NCBI RefSeq assembly: GCF_030717845.1
Contig: NZ_JAUZVZ010000021.1
Span: forward strand, 1-64,000
Length of the DNA stretch: 64,000 nucleotides
Source: Alkalimonas collagenimarina
GTDB taxonomy: Bacteria; Pseudomonadota; Gammaproteobacteria; Enterobacterales; Alteromonadaceae
Reading direction: 5' to 3'
The position numbers and the translations under genes are program-made. The notes under the pieces were generated by a model. That model did not search any database, was not told the origin of the DNA, and worked only from the letters and a program-made list of their open reading frames with translations. Below are positions 55,701-64,000 of the stretch, piece by piece (the stretch's first letter is position 1; every line of letters begins with the position of its first letter).

Positions 55701-58700
55701 GAAGACAGTTTTCAACAAGCGTTAAAAGAAGGCAACCTGGAGTATGCGGCCCATTCGGCTTTATTTGGTAGCTTTTATCGGGTCATGAGTGGCCAACCCT
55801 TACAGCAGGTCGCACAGTACGGCGATCGTGCGATTCAGTTTCTAACTGAGAAGCAGTTTCCTTATAACCTTGAGTTTAGCCAGATTTGGCAGCAACTGAC
55901 ATTCAACCTAACGACGGTTCCACGTAATGTCTTGATGCTCGAAGGAGAAGCGTACTCAGAAAGTACTCAGCTTGCGGTGTTGCAACAAAACAACAACCAC
56001 ACCATTTTATTTTGCTACCATTGCATCAAATTAATACTTGCTTCTTTGATGGATGAAGATGAGCAAGCCCTCGAACATATCAAGGCTGCAGAGCCACTGG
56101 CAGGCGTAGCATTATCACTGCACCACCAGACTGAGTATTACTTTTTTGCCGCCCTAACCTATGCTCGTTTACTCAGAAAAGCACAGCACGCACCTAATAA
56201 TGACCAAGCCAGTCATTGGCACAATGAGCTTAATGCGCTGGTGCTTAAATTTGAAAGCTGGTCCGAAGCCGGACCGGACAACCATCAATATAAGGTGTTT
56301 TTACTTCATGCTGAGCAAGCCGCTTTGGCCAATAAAACGGATGCATGGCAACTTTATCAGCAAGCCATTCACCAGTCTGAACAGCAGGGATTTCTGCACC
56401 ACCTCGCCATTGCCCATGAACGGGTAGCCGATTATTGGCAACAGATGCATCAGCCCGATTTTGCCGCAGGACACCGCCTGAAGGCCTACCAAAGTTATCA
56501 ACAATGGCAAGCCGCAGCCAAACTTCAGCAGTTACAATCAACCTACCCTGAACTACGTGTATACCAACACTCATCCGACACCGCCACATCAGGCCGCCAA
56601 CTGGATCTTATTTCAATTTTTAAGGCTTCTGAAACGCTCAGTGGACAAGTTGATTTAACCGCTTTCCTCGATACCATGCTGCATATCATGGTGGAAAATG
56701 CCGGAGCACAGAATGGCTGTCTTTTGTTTGCATCAGGAGAAGAAGAGCTGGAGCTACAAGCCAGCACCAGCGATAAATTACTGCAGCCGCCAGCCAACCT
56801 GCTAAATTTGGTTCGCCGCACCGGTAAAGCCAAACTCTATAATGATACCAGTCAGGTTCCGCTGCTGAAATCCATTCATCCACAACTTGGGTTGCCAGCA
56901 TCCTTGCTGTGTATTCCTATTATTGTCAATGGCGCCTTTCGCGGTATTTTGTATTTGCAGCACGACAGCATGACAGGTGCTTTTCCGGAAGAGCGGATCC
57001 AAGTACTGCAGTTACTGGCCAACCAGACAGCTATCTTATTTGAAAACACCCGCTTATCGCAGCAACTGTTAGAGGCAAATAAAAATCTGGAACAAAAAGT
57101 AGCTTCACGAACCAGAGAGCTGGCCCAAGCTAAAATCAAAGCAGAAGCAGCGACCGATGCAAAATCGGCATTTTTAGCTCGGATGAGCCATGAAATTCGA
57201 ACCCCAATTAATGCGGTGATAGGCCTGAGTCGCTTGGCCAGTAAGCGAGTGGTCGATCATGAACAGTTGGATTTACTGGGTAAAATTCGGGGCTCAGGCG
57301 AAATGCTGCTCAGCCTTGTAAATGACATTCTCGATTTCTCTAAGGTAGAAGCAGGCAAATTAACACTGGAGCGTACCCGGCTTTCTATACATCATGTAGT
57401 GCAGCAAGCCATTAATATGACAGCCTTGAAAGCTCACAGCAAAGGGCTGGAGCTGGTCGCTGATATATCGGTTGATATTCCCAAGGAGCTGATTGGCGAT
57501 CCTTTACGTATTCAACAGTTACTCATCAACTTGCTGAATAATGCAGTTAAATTTACCGATAAAGGGTCTATTTGTATTATGCTGCATGGAGATAAATCAG
57601 CCGACCGTAGTTATAAATTGCATGGCTCAGTCACCGATACCGGCATAGGTATGACCGAGCGACAACGGCAACGTCTGTTTAAATCATTCCATCAAGCCGA
57701 TGACTCAATTACCCGAAAGTATGGTGGTTCAGGGCTAGGGCTGACTATTTGTAAACAGTTATGCGAACTGATGTCAGGTGATATCTGGCTGGAAAGTGAA
57801 GAAGGCTATGGTTCTACCTTTTATTTCACCATCGCCCTGCAATTGCCAGAACATGATCAACCAGCCGTTAAGCGCCCTATGCTGTCCCAACGCAAGCTAA
57901 GAGCTCTGGTGGTCGATGACATGGCGTTAACCCGCATGGTATTGCTGAAACAGCTCGATGAACTTGGTATTCAAGCCGAACAAACCAACAATGGTGAAGA
58001 AGCCGTGGCCAAGGTAAAGTTAGCCGAGAGCAACCAGCAAGGGTATGACTTTATATTAATGGATTGGCGTATGCCTGAGATGGATGGCATTGAAGCCACA
58101 CGTCGTATTCAGCAAGAGCTCGGTAGTCGGGCACCGCATATACTGATGGTCTCAGCTTATGATAAGGCGGCAGCTAAAGCTGCAATGCAACAGGTTCAGA
58201 TCGATCAATTTTTAGAGAAGCCTGTTAATTACTCGATGTTACTGGATGCACTTGGTCCGCTGCTGTTTGATACCACCACCAATACAGCAGCATTGCAAAC
58301 CTACTCACTCGAAGAAGCGCTACCTGATTTGCTAGGCAAACGTTTGTTATTGGTTGAAGACCACGTGATCAATCGTCAGGTGGCCTTAGGTTTCTTGCAA
58401 GAGACCGGTGCAGATATTGATGTTGCGGTCCATGGTGCAGAAGCCGTCAGCAAACTTAAGCAGCGAGACTATGACTTAGTGTTGATGGATATTCAAATGC
58501 CTGAAATGGATGGTCTGACTGCCACGCAACTGATCCGTCAGCAACTGCAGCTCACAGAGTTACCCATTGTCGCTATGACAGCCCATGCGTTACCGGAAGA
58601 TATTGAAAAAAGCCGGGCTGCGGGTATGAATGAGCATCTGACTAAGCCGATTGTGCCAGAACAATTGTACCGTGTTCTGCAGCAACAGTTGCAGGTCGCC

Positions 58701-59354
58701 GTGAAACAAGTCGTGACTTCAACCGTGCTCTCAGAGCTGTCATCATCAAGCAAAGATCCATTACAACTCGATGAGGCAAAAGCACGTGCAAACCTTGGCC
58801 CTCAAGCATCCCTGTACCCTAGCCTGCTGCATATCTTCTACAATGAGCATAAAGAGCTACCGAAAAAACTACGTCATCAGCTACAGCATCACGATTATGA
58901 ATCAATCAGTCGTGAAATGCATTCGCTGAAAGCGGCCGCAGCCTATATCGGTGCTTTTGCTTTTGCAGCCCAGTGCGCTGAGGCCGAATCACAATTGTTA
59001 GCTGGTCAGCCAGATGCGGATGAAATTGACCATGTTATTGCAATGCTGAATGAGTTGATGAATCACCTGAAAGCACAAGTCGAGATCACGGAGGAGACCT
59101 CTGCCATAGAACCGATCTCACATAAACAACTTAATTTGGAGCTCCATCAGTTGCTGCCATTATTGCAACAATCTGATTTCGCAGCCGAAGCGCAACTCGA
59201 GCGATTAAAAAGGCTGACAAAACAAAGCAATTTCGCAGCAGAGATAGCAGACATAAGCCATAATGTAAGCCATATTGAATTTGAAACAGCCACGGAACAG
59301 CTGCAAGCATTGCTCAATAAGTTAGCAAAGCAGTCTGACGGCGATCAAAAGTGA
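52734..59354 (+). CDS. Giant pseudokinase-AAA-GAF-hybrid histidine kinase
   Basis: A 2206-residue multidomain protein. Residues about 60-265 form a Ser/Thr-kinase-like fold with [27 protein letters not shown]; the HRD and DFG motifs are lost ([19 protein letters not shown]). Next come a STAND/AAA-type ATPase (Walker [11 protein letters not shown], 322-331), TPR-like helices (about 700-1250) and a GAF domain (about 1290-1440). A coiled coil, a DHp domain with H1486 ([10 protein letters not shown]) and an ATPase ([13 protein letters not shown]) follow. The C-terminal part has two receivers with D1777 and D1919 and an HPt domain with H2063 (HSLKA). No membrane helix. It probably runs a multistep phosphorelay, with the neighbouring REC-GGDEF (7 nt downstream) as likely output. 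Confidence 0.92.
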   Translation: MLKLSQFNELTERPALAPDHRLFVAKTAEQQQVFIHQHSLSAASTSQALATLQAEHPWLVQALDSFEEGGYRYRVVPMRHYTLGFFEVIDCISQQKITALTAIQSLLRLLQQIHQAGFILGELKAESLYWSATGDEVNLLNSRFASTISSVHPLQVKTELDLAMLRTLAPEATGRVHCPLDQRADLYALGVLSYALIAGQFPFEQQQALELVHAHIAKKPTDLLELKPELDPRLAHIIHTLLHKDPNQRYHSVQGVMQDIESCTEPSSEQDKTLFIPSVYVGIRQLPFPDTLYERADALQVLEHTFALSHQSSEMQVVAVQGYSGSGKTSVIAQLHPLTLDGHTFFIQGKHDQYLQNSVFSGLKSALEQLAESILQEPESELKIWQQLLQLAAGDDAFLLTELIPEWAPILTPAPKPQALANRASQSRFNQLLLRIFRVFPEQNCTLVLFLDDMQWADRATLRWLELLAEDPSAQRIMLLLSFRKNEVLADHPLQFTLDAIAQSHANLQHISINPLSEQATLQLLTDTLQQTEKSLQPLADMLIQKTSGNPFYLKQFLLKLHHEKLLYCCADGIWRWDLTAVSQQTMSDQHAEVVAERLNQFDAEAQQLLRIIALLGDSATMHTLAGITGYSVMELEQHLTGPINTGILTAFKAPDGQQLQSLHFSHDRLQQAAFQLATPQTEQQLHATIARYYLADFATAQQQQQHVFEFITHLNAALPLSVGELGAEKVAEFNLMAADKALATNAYDTAHAFFVQARQLLENLSDPSSDDQSRAVLAGLAQSSYLTQNYPDAWHWCLQLDQLTHSRLQRMQNCQQKILILFAQNQLSEAFDLAAEVLAEVGIDITVTEQIVSHYAEVLTMYAPDNIAALIERPALQDDELLQAMDMLGSLFTVAYIVGPLHYMTVSYHLLKLSLQHGHCASSALGYLGHGMNLVAAFGQYSTALEFADLALDVNTRYQGKFQAQLDFQRAAAILPWNAPLSVSIQALEDSFQQALKEGNLEYAAHSALFGSFYRVMSGQPLQQVAQYGDRAIQFLTEKQFPYNLEFSQIWQQLTFNLTTVPRNVLMLEGEAYSESTQLAVLQQNNNHTILFCYHCIKLILASLMDEDEQALEHIKAAEPLAGVALSLHHQTEYYFFAALTYARLLRKAQHAPNNDQASHWHNELNALVLKFESWSEAGPDNHQYKVFLLHAEQAALANKTDAWQLYQQAIHQSEQQGFLHHLAIAHERVADYWQQMHQPDFAAGHRLKAYQSYQQWQAAAKLQQLQSTYPELRVYQHSSDTATSGRQLDLISIFKASETLSGQVDLTAFLDTMLHIMVENAGAQNGCLLFASGEEELELQASTSDKLLQPPANLLNLVRRTGKAKLYNDTSQVPLLKSIHPQLGLPASLLCIPIIVNGAFRGILYLQHDSMTGAFPEERIQVLQLLANQTAILFENTRLSQQLLEANKNLEQKVASRTRELAQAKIKAEAATDAKSAFLARMSHEIRTPINAVIGLSRLASKRVVDHEQLDLLGKIRGSGEMLLSLVNDILDFSKVEAGKLTLERTRLSIHHVVQQAINMTALKAHSKGLELVADISVDIPKELIGDPLRIQQLLINLLNNAVKFTDKGSICIMLHGDKSADRSYKLHGSVTDTGIGMTERQRQRLFKSFHQADDSITRKYGGSGLGLTICKQLCELMSGDIWLESEEGYGSTFYFTIALQLPEHDQPAVKRPMLSQRKLRALVVDDMALTRMVLLKQLDELGIQAEQTNNGEEAVAKVKLAESNQQGYDFILMDWRMPEMDGIEATRRIQQELGSRAPHILMVSAYDKAAAKAAMQQVQIDQFLEKPVNYSMLLDALGPLLFDTTTNTAALQTYSLEEALPDLLGKRLLLVEDHVINRQVALGFLQETGADIDVAVHGAEAVSKLKQRDYDLVLMDIQMPEMDGLTATQLIRQQLQLTELPIVAMTAHALPEDIEKSRAAGMNEHLTKPIVPEQLYRVLQQQLQVAVKQVVTSTVLSELSSSSKDPLQLDEAKARANLGPQASLYPSLLHIFYNEHKELPKKLRHQLQHHDYESISREMHSLKAAAAYIGAFAFAAQCAEAESQLLAGQPDADEIDHVIAMLNELMNHLKAQVEITEETSAIEPISHKQLNLELHQLLPLLQQSDFAAEAQLERLKRLTKQSNFAAEIADISHNVSHIEFETATEQLQALLNKLAKQSDGDQK

Positions 59355-59361
59355 TGATGTT

Positions 59362-60279
59362 ATGACACGTAGCCAGAGCACCAGACAGCAGGTACTGATC
59401 ATTGATGATCAAAAAACAAACTTAAAAATTCTCGGCGATATTCTACGACAAGATGTTGATGTCACTCTGGCTCAATCTGCCGAGCAAGGACTTCGTAAAG
59501 CCATTGAGTTTCAGCCCGATCTCATTCTATTGGATGTGCTGATGCCAGACATAAATGGCTTTGAACTTATCAAGAGTCTAAAGCATCATGCACATACCAG
59601 CTCGATTCCCGTGATCTTTATTACGGCATTAAGTGATACCAATCATGAAGAGCAAGGCCTGCGCCTGGGCGCTTGCGATTACATCTATAAGCCTTTCCAC
59701 GCCACCATTGTGCAAGCTCGGGTTCGGTTGCATTTGCAGCTATCAAGACAGCGTAAATTACTTGAACAACTGGCACATATCGACCCGCTAACGGGGATTG
59801 CCAATCGTCGCAAATACGATCAGGTACTAGAGCAACTATGGCGTAGCGCCACTCGTCAGCACAGCCATTTATCGCTGGTGATGCTCGATATTGATCATTT
59901 TAAAGAGTTTAACGACCATTATGGTCACGCTGCCGGAGACAAGGTGCTGCACCAAGTCGCCACTCATCTGAAACAAACGTTGCGCCGGCCAAACGATTTC
60001 ATTGCCCGCTATGGTGGTGAAGAGTTTGTGATCTTACTACCAGATAGCGATGAAGAAGGCAGTCGCCAGTTGATTGAACACTGCTTAAGTAGTATTGAAC
60101 AATTGCAGTTGGAACATGGCTACTCCCCTATCAGCGACTACATTACGCTCAGCGCTGGGGGGATCAGTTGCGCAGCGACACAGGATGAAGATCCAAACGA
60201 TGTGCTCAAACGTGCAGATGATATGCTGTACAAAGCTAAGCAAAGCGGTAAAAATCAGTTGATGTGGTATACGGATTAA
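59362..60279 (+). CDS. Response regulator with diguanylate cyclase output (REC-GGDEF)
   Basis: A 305-residue WspR-like regulator. The receiver has the phospho-acceptor D58 in LILLDVLMP and K/T conserved partners (FITAL, YKPF). The GGDEF domain has GGEEF at 218-222 and an inhibitory site RxxD (RPND) five residues upstream, so c-di-GMP synthesis with product inhibition is expected. It starts 7 nt after the giant kinase; a shared message is very likely, and phosphotransfer from the HPt of the kinase to D58 is the simplest model. Confidence 0.94.
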   Translation: MTRSQSTRQQVLIIDDQKTNLKILGDILRQDVDVTLAQSAEQGLRKAIEFQPDLILLDVLMPDINGFELIKSLKHHAHTSSIPVIFITALSDTNHEEQGLRLGACDYIYKPFHATIVQARVRLHLQLSRQRKLLEQLAHIDPLTGIANRRKYDQVLEQLWRSATRQHSHLSLVMLDIDHFKEFNDHYGHAAGDKVLHQVATHLKQTLRRPNDFIARYGGEEFVILLPDSDEEGSRQLIEHCLSSIEQLQLEHGYSPISDYITLSAGGISCAATQDEDPNDVLKRADDMLYKAKQSGKNQLMWYTD

Positions 60280-60295
60280 CGTGAAAGCATACAAG

Positions 60296-60346
60296 AAAGG
60301 GCGCAATGATGCGCCCCTGCGTCAAAAAGGGCGCAATCATGCGCCC
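60296..60346 (-). terminator. Duplicated terminator hairpins after efp
   Basis: Two near-identical hairpins GGGCGCA / TGCGCCC (60299-60316 and 60329-60346) lie between efp and the REC-GGDEF gene. On the minus strand the first met is followed by five T and the second by three T. Only the loops differ (ATGA vs ATCA on the plus strand). Confidence 0.85.
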
Positions 60347-60350
60347 CTAC

Positions 60351-60908
60351 TTATCTTGAACGGCTTCGGTACTCATCTGTACGAGTGTCGATTTCAATTT
60401 TATCGCCAATTTCGACAAAGGCAGGCACCATCAGTTCAAAACCGGTATCCAACTTGGCTGGTTTCATCACCTTACCAGTAGTATCGCCTTTAGCTGCAGG
60501 CTCAGTGTACACCACTTCGCGAACCACGATGGTTGGCAGATCAACCGAAATTGGCCGCTCACCATAAAACACCAAAGTCACTTGCATACCATCGCCCAGA
60601 TATTTTAAAGCACTTTCCATGTTTTCAGCTTCCACTTCAAACTGGTTGTACTCTTCATCCATAAAGACATACATAGGGTCGGCATAATAAGAGTAAGTCA
60701 CTTCTTTGTTTTCCAGAATGACTTGTTCAAACTTATCATCAGCACGATACACAGTTTCAGTACCGGCATTACTCAACAAGTTTTTCATCTTCATTTTAAC
60801 AACGGCAGAGTTACGGCCGGACTTGTTAAATTCAGCTTTTAAAATAACCATTGGCTCGCTACCAACCATAATTACCTGACCGGCACGAAGCTCTTGAGCA
60901 GTTTTCAT
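60351..60908 (-). CDS. efp: Elongation factor P (arginine-rhamnosylated type)
   Basis: Relieves ribosome stalling at polyproline. It has 185 residues and three domains; the tip loop is [14 protein letters not shown] with Arg at position 32, the residue rhamnosylated by EarP. E. coli-type EF-P has Lys there and uses EpmA. I used the second ATG (60908), which gives [10 protein letters not shown] and R32 by the Pseudomonas numbering; the first ATG at 60911 adds one Met. It follows earP after 21 nt. Confidence 0.97.
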   Translation of the reverse strand: MKTAQELRAGQVIMVGSEPMVILKAEFNKSGRNSAVVKMKMKNLLSNAGTETVYRADDKFEQVILENKEVTYSYYADPMYVFMDEEYNQFEVEAENMESALKYLGDGMQVTLVFYGERPISVDLPTIVVREVVYTEPAAKGDTTGKVMKPAKLDTGFELMVPAFVEIGDKIEIDTRTDEYRSRSR

Positions 60909-60929
60909 CATATTCTTGGTTTCTTCTTA

Positions 60930-62111
60930 CTAGGAAAAATTTGCCGTTAGTATAAATTTTTTTTCAACAAAACGCACCAGATTCTTTGCCAGATCATCCT
61001 GCAAACTCAGCTGCTGCTGCCAACGGCTCGCATGCTGCTGCCAATAAGGTAACAAAGGGAGCAGCTGCTGCCAAGGCGTCACTAAATCCAATGGTTCATT
61101 CCATGCCTGCCAAAATGTTTCTAATGCATCGTGCAACTGAGTAGGCATCTGGTGCTTATATTGCTGCCAAAAGGCTTCCAGCTTATCTAAATGAGCGTCA
61201 TCCGGTTGACGGTACAGTTGCCAATTAAATGGTCGCCCCGCCCAAATCGCTCGGATCAGTGAGTCTTCACCGCGGACAAAGTTAATATCACAACACCAAA
61301 GCAATTGGTCAAAAGCTGGCTGATCAACAAATGGGAGTAGTTGCAGCCGGAGCTGGCCCCACTCCATCCAACCAGTTGAACGCAACTGAGGATAGTGCTG
61401 CTGCAGCTCTGTAGCCAGTGCTCCGGCGGGAACCAAACATAACACTTTAGGCTCCATCCGGGCCAGTGCGTCTAACCAGTCAGCCAACTTGGAGTGACTG
61501 TACGCAAACAAGCACAGCTTCAACCCATACTGTTCTGGCTGCTCAACACCGAGGTTCTGTAAAAAAACCTGTTGCTGCTCGCTGCTTTGTTGAAACTGGC
61601 TGACCTGTTCGAGCAGCCCCTGCTCGCGCAAGAGCCCGCCCGTACGGCCAGTAAACCCAGGGAAAAAAAAGTATTTTTGCAGTGGTAACTGTGGATGTGG
61701 CGAGGGTAAAGCATGACAATCTTCTACCCATGCTTCAGCCGATAGATATTCCAGATTGAGCCATAATGGTTTGGTATGGCGCTTTGCCATCTGTGCTAAA
61801 TACGTAGTTGGAAGCTCGCAACCGAATGCCTCAATGACGACATCAGCATCAGGGCCGCTTAAAAGCAAATCAGCGAAACAGCCAGCCTTACTCCAGGCGA
61901 CCACTTCAACACCACTTGCTAAACATTGTTGCGTTAAGGACGGATCGATTTCTATACAAATCCGTTGAAAACTATCGAGATCGTCTACCCAGAGTCTAAC
62001 GTGCACGGAATACTCGGCCTGGAGTTGTCGTGCTAAGCGCCAACAGACCCCAATATCGCCAAAATTATCGACGACGCTACAAAATATATCCCATTGCTTC
62101 CTAGCGGTCAT
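60930..62111 (-). CDS. earP: EF-P arginine rhamnosyltransferase EarP
   Basis: Transfers rhamnose from dTDP-beta-L-rhamnose to R32 of EF-P. The 393-residue GT-B enzyme has WDIFCSVVDNFGDIGVCWRL near the N-terminus with the two catalytic aspartates (D15 and D19 in VVDNFGD) and NFVRGEDSLIRAIWAG near 270 for nucleotide binding (E and D). The ATG at 62111 overlaps the stop of the upstream gene (ATGA), which decides against 62126. The earP-efp neighbourhood is the family norm. Confidence 0.96.
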   Translation of the reverse strand: MTARKQWDIFCSVVDNFGDIGVCWRLARQLQAEYSVHVRLWVDDLDSFQRICIEIDPSLTQQCLASGVEVVAWSKAGCFADLLLSGPDADVVIEAFGCELPTTYLAQMAKRHTKPLWLNLEYLSAEAWVEDCHALPSPHPQLPLQKYFFFPGFTGRTGGLLREQGLLEQVSQFQQSSEQQQVFLQNLGVEQPEQYGLKLCLFAYSHSKLADWLDALARMEPKVLCLVPAGALATELQQHYPQLRSTGWMEWGQLRLQLLPFVDQPAFDQLLWCCDINFVRGEDSLIRAIWAGRPFNWQLYRQPDDAHLDKLEAFWQQYKHQMPTQLHDALETFWQAWNEPLDLVTPWQQLLPLLPYWQQHASRWQQQLSLQDDLAKNLVRFVEKKFILTANFS

Positions 62112-62482
62112 GCGCCCAGCAACCAACGCATCAAACCACCAAAACCAATGCGGGCACCTAGCACCGCTATCGCCAGCATGATGAAGCTGGTGATCAGGGC
62201 CAATAACAGATAGCCCAAACGTACCAATCGTACCTTGCAGCGCAGGAAAAAGCCTTTGGTCTCATTCAGTTCAGGGGCCGGTGTAGCAAACCACTTAATC
62301 ACCAATAACAACCCAAGCATCGCCAGCATCAACAACAGCCAAAACAGCACACTGGCTTGATGACTCTGTTCACTGGTCAGCAGTAGCCAAATAAAAAGCA
62401 TGCCAAACAATATGGCAGCAGCAAGCAGCCACCAAAAGGCTGGCGCTAAGATTCGAGCCAGACGATGATAAAAGCTCAACAT
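62108..62482 (-). CDS. Multi-helix membrane protein of unknown function
   Basis: A 124-residue protein with four hydrophobic helices (about 15-35, 45-62, 88-108 and a short last one). No family recognised. It overlaps the upstream gene by 7 nt and earP by 4 nt (ATGA), so it is in a tight operon with earP. Function unknown. Confidence 0.75.
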   Translation of the reverse strand: MLSFYHRLARILAPAFWWLLAAAILFGMLFIWLLLTSEQSHQASVLFWLLLMLAMLGLLLVIKWFATPAPELNETKGFFLRCKVRLVRLGYLLLALITSFIMLAIAVLGARIGFGGLMRWLLGA

Positions 62483-63027
62483 AATTCATCCCTATAGTCT
62501 GAAGATATGGGGTGATGCAATGGTGGAAACAGTGCCAGCAAACCAGAGTCTCCAGCCATATCGCCAATCAGCCAGATCTGTTCAAAGGGGTGTTGTTTCG
62601 GGATACGTAGTTTTGGGAAATGAGCCAACATCTCGTCCCGGGTCCATAATGGGTTGGCATTTCGTATCACCAGCCACACCTTGTTACTGTCGTATGTTTT
62701 CTGAGCTTTGCTGGCCAATAAACTATTTAAAGCTGCGACTAATCTTGCTTCTGCGGGCATTCGCATCAACGTTAACAACTCTTTATGCGTTTGTGTCGAC
62801 AACTCCCGACCAAGAATATGCATGGCTTCTGCTTCGCTACCATACAAATGAGCAATTTCAAGATCGAGCTTTTTATCCTGATAGTAGCAAGTCACATCTG
62901 GTCGCGCTGGTTTATTGTGCCAGATATGTCGCATAGTAATGCCGTAGTCCTGCTCGTAAAGCCGCATGAAAAGCCGTGCGGCTTCATGCTCAAGCCTTAC
63001 CTTTTCATCGCGACTGTGTGACATCAT
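62476..63027 (-). CDS. Unknown protein with nuclease-like motif
   Basis: A 183-residue soluble protein. PARPDVTCYYQDKKLDLEIA (about residues 41-60) recalls the PD-(D/E)xK pattern, with LDLEIAHLYGS as the second half, but the final lysine is not present, so this is only a resemblance. The C-terminal part includes KVWLVIRNANPLWTRDEML. It starts the operon leading to earP and efp. Annotation as unknown is safest. Confidence 0.7.
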   Translation of the reverse strand: MMSHSRDEKVRLEHEAARLFMRLYEQDYGITMRHIWHNKPARPDVTCYYQDKKLDLEIAHLYGSEAEAMHILGRELSTQTHKELLTLMRMPAEARLVAALNSLLASKAQKTYDSNKVWLVIRNANPLWTRDEMLAHFPKLRIPKQHPFEQIWLIGDMAGDSGLLALFPPLHHPISSDYRDELC

Positions 63028-63135
63028 AGGTCATTTTTTTCATGAGTTTAACGCTAAGCTTTTGAAAAATAGTAAGCAATATTTATAGGTTGGTCTATGC
63101 TTATACGACAACAGTTCAACATAAAGGAAATGAAC

Positions 63136-63330
63136 ATGCAAAAAATTATCGGCATAGCAGCATTGGTCGCAGGCGCAATTTTACTTTATTTTGGTTATGC
63201 AGAGTATAACTCAACAGCATCACAAGTTACCGAAGTAATTACCGGTAGCCCAACAGATAACTCCGTGCTTTATTTGGTTGCCGGTGCGGTGGCAGTTATT
63301 GTCGGCTTGGGCTTGTTGTTAAAAAAATAG
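63136..63330 (+). CDS. DUF3185 family small membrane protein
   Basis: A 64-residue protein with two hydrophobic helices (KIIGIAALVAGAILLYFGYA; VLYLVAGAVAVIVGLGLLL) separated by a polar stretch with VITGSPTDNSV, typical of DUF3185. AAGGA lies 8 nt before the ATG at 63136; ATG codons at 63097 and 63130 lack proper spacing. Monocistronic, with a terminator downstream. Function unknown. Confidence 0.9.
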   Translation: MQKIIGIAALVAGAILLYFGYAEYNSTASQVTEVITGSPTDNSVLYLVAGAVAVIVGLGLLLKK

Positions 63331-63343
63331 CATTCGAATCCAT

Positions 63344-63372
63344 AAAAACGGCCACTTAAAGTGGCCGTTTTT
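63344..63372. terminator. Bidirectional terminator between DUF3185 gene and glnS
   Basis: Perfect stem ACGGCCACTT / AGTGGCCGT region flanked by A-run and T-run (AAAAACGG to CCGTTTTT), able to end both convergent genes. Confidence 0.9.
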
Positions 63373-63387
63373 ATGGATAATGGATGA

Positions 63388-64000
63388 TTACTGCCCTTCG
63401 TTCCAACTATCCCGCAAACCGACAGTACGGTTAAACACCAGCCGCTCAGCCGAAGTATCCCTATTGTCTGCACAATAATAGCCTTCTCGCTCAAACTGGT
63501 AAGCGCTCTCTGCTTTTGCCTCTTTTAATGAAGGTTCTGCAAATCCATGCTTAATCACCAAAGAGTCAGCATGAATGCACTGTAAAAAGTCATCTTCAGC
63601 TGCCGGGTTGGCTACACTAAACAAGCGGTCATACACACGAAACTCAGCAGGTATCGCTTGGCTTGCTTCCACCCAATGGATGACACCGCGCACTTTACGA
63701 CCATCGGCCGGGTTTTCTCCGAGCGTTTCTGGTAAATAACTGCAAATGAGCTCGACTATTTCACCAGAGGCATCTTTAATCACTTCATCCGCTTGAATGA
63801 CATAAGCATTTCTTAAACGAACATTGCCACCGGTCACCAGTCGCTTGTACTTCTTGTTCGCTTCTTCCCGAAAATCCGCCTTATCAATATACACCACGGG
63901 GCCAAACGGCAATTGACGTTGCCCCATGCTTTCATCTTTCGGGTGATTTGGCGCATCCAACCATTCCAGCTGATCAGCCGGATAGTTGCTAATGGTCACT
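63388..64000 (-). CDS. glnS: Glutaminyl-tRNA synthetase, 3' part (partial)
   Basis: Only the C-terminal 204 or so codons are in the window; the gene runs off the right edge. The two beta-barrel anticodon-binding domains are visible: [23 protein letters not shown] and [10 protein letters not shown] regions (by their starts FGPVVYIDK and [10 protein letters not shown]), and the C-terminus [13 protein letters not shown] matches E. coli GlnRS. It is on the minus strand with the bidirectional terminator just downstream. Confidence 0.97.
   Translation of the reverse strand, partial: VTISNYPADQLEWLDAPNHPKDESMGQRQLPFGPVVYIDKADFREEANKKYKRLVTGGNVRLRNAYVIQADEVIKDASGEIVELICSYLPETLGENPADGRKVRGVIHWVEASQAIPAEFRVYDRLFSVANPAAEDDFLQCIHADSLVIKHGFAEPSLKEAKAESAYQFEREGYYCADNRDTSAERLVFNRTVGLRDSWNEGQ

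Noticed and set aside
62904-62910. PD-(D/E)xK nuclease call for the 183-residue protein
   Set aside because: The key lysine of the motif is missing, so only the resemblance is recorded.

Overview
The window is a compact, gene-dense chromosomal segment of a gammaproteobacterium. Several blocks keep the gene order known from E. coli and Vibrio: uvrY-uvrC-pgsA followed by Gly/Cys/Leu tRNA genes; tRNA-Ser next to yccA and tus genes; lrp-ftsK-lolA-rarA-serS; pabC-mltG-tmk-holB-pilZ-tatD; apbC divergent from metG; earP-efp. The Lrp/alanine dehydrogenase pair, the CrbS/MxtR-type sensor beside a two-subunit sodium:solute symporter, and the many c-di-GMP and hybrid-kinase proteins point to the Alteromonadales/Vibrionales side. 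A Rheinheimera- or Alishewanella-like genus is my guess, not something the sequence proves.

Layout. 1-4.2 kb: a four-gene tRNA cluster, pgsA, uvrC, uvrY and two tandem tRNA-Ser(UGA) genes. 4.4-6.5 kb: yccA and the tusDCB-tusE tRNA 2-thiolation cluster. 6.5-14.7 kb: serS, rarA, lolA, ftsK and lrp on the minus strand, divergent from ald. 14.7-23.1 kb: a periplasmic prolyl oligopeptidase, a cold-shock protein, an acyltransferase, a TPR-GGDEF protein, a PAP2 phosphatase, a glycosyltransferase and an exported Mn-type superoxide dismutase. 23.3-27.1 kb: an accessory block with a hydrolase-like protein translationally coupled to an unknown partner, a decayed coding remnant and an AT-rich pair of unknown genes, ending at tRNA-Pro(GGG). 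27.2-36.0 kb: a GST, dcd, apbC/metG, an MFS transporter with a long acidic tail, an unknown coiled-coil protein and a PIG3-type quinone oxidoreductase. 36.05-36.53 kb: a gene-free stretch with strong signs of a structured small RNA. 36.5-41.0 kb: the pabC-to-tatD operon. 41.1-50.2 kb: an acetate/solute-sensing locus (symporter-domain hybrid kinase, DUF4212 small subunit, large symporter subunit, membrane protein, cNMP/CBS/DUF294 protein, DnaQ-like exonuclease). 50.3-60.3 kb: a TonB-dependent receptor, a 2206-residue pseudokinase/AAA/GAF/histidine-kinase/REC/REC/HPt protein and a REC-GGDEF response regulator. 60.3-64 kb: efp, earP, two small unknown genes, a DUF3185 protein and the 3' end of glnS.

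How the genes work together. Most of the window is housekeeping: tRNA supply and thiolation, aminoacylation (SerRS, MetRS, GlnRS), EF-P with its arginine rhamnosyltransferase, DNA repair and segregation, and lipid and dUTP metabolism. Signalling is the other theme: UvrY (GacA type), two diguanylate cyclases with intact inhibitory sites, and two very large hybrid kinases. The strongest candidates for something undescribed are the GGA-rich structured RNA at 36.3-36.5 kb (possibly a CsrB/RsmZ-type sponge, fitting with UvrY), the hydrolase/partner pair at 23.3-25.3 kb, and the giant pseudokinase-phosphorelay protein joined to a c-di-GMP output. No CRISPR array, insertion sequence or complete prophage was seen.
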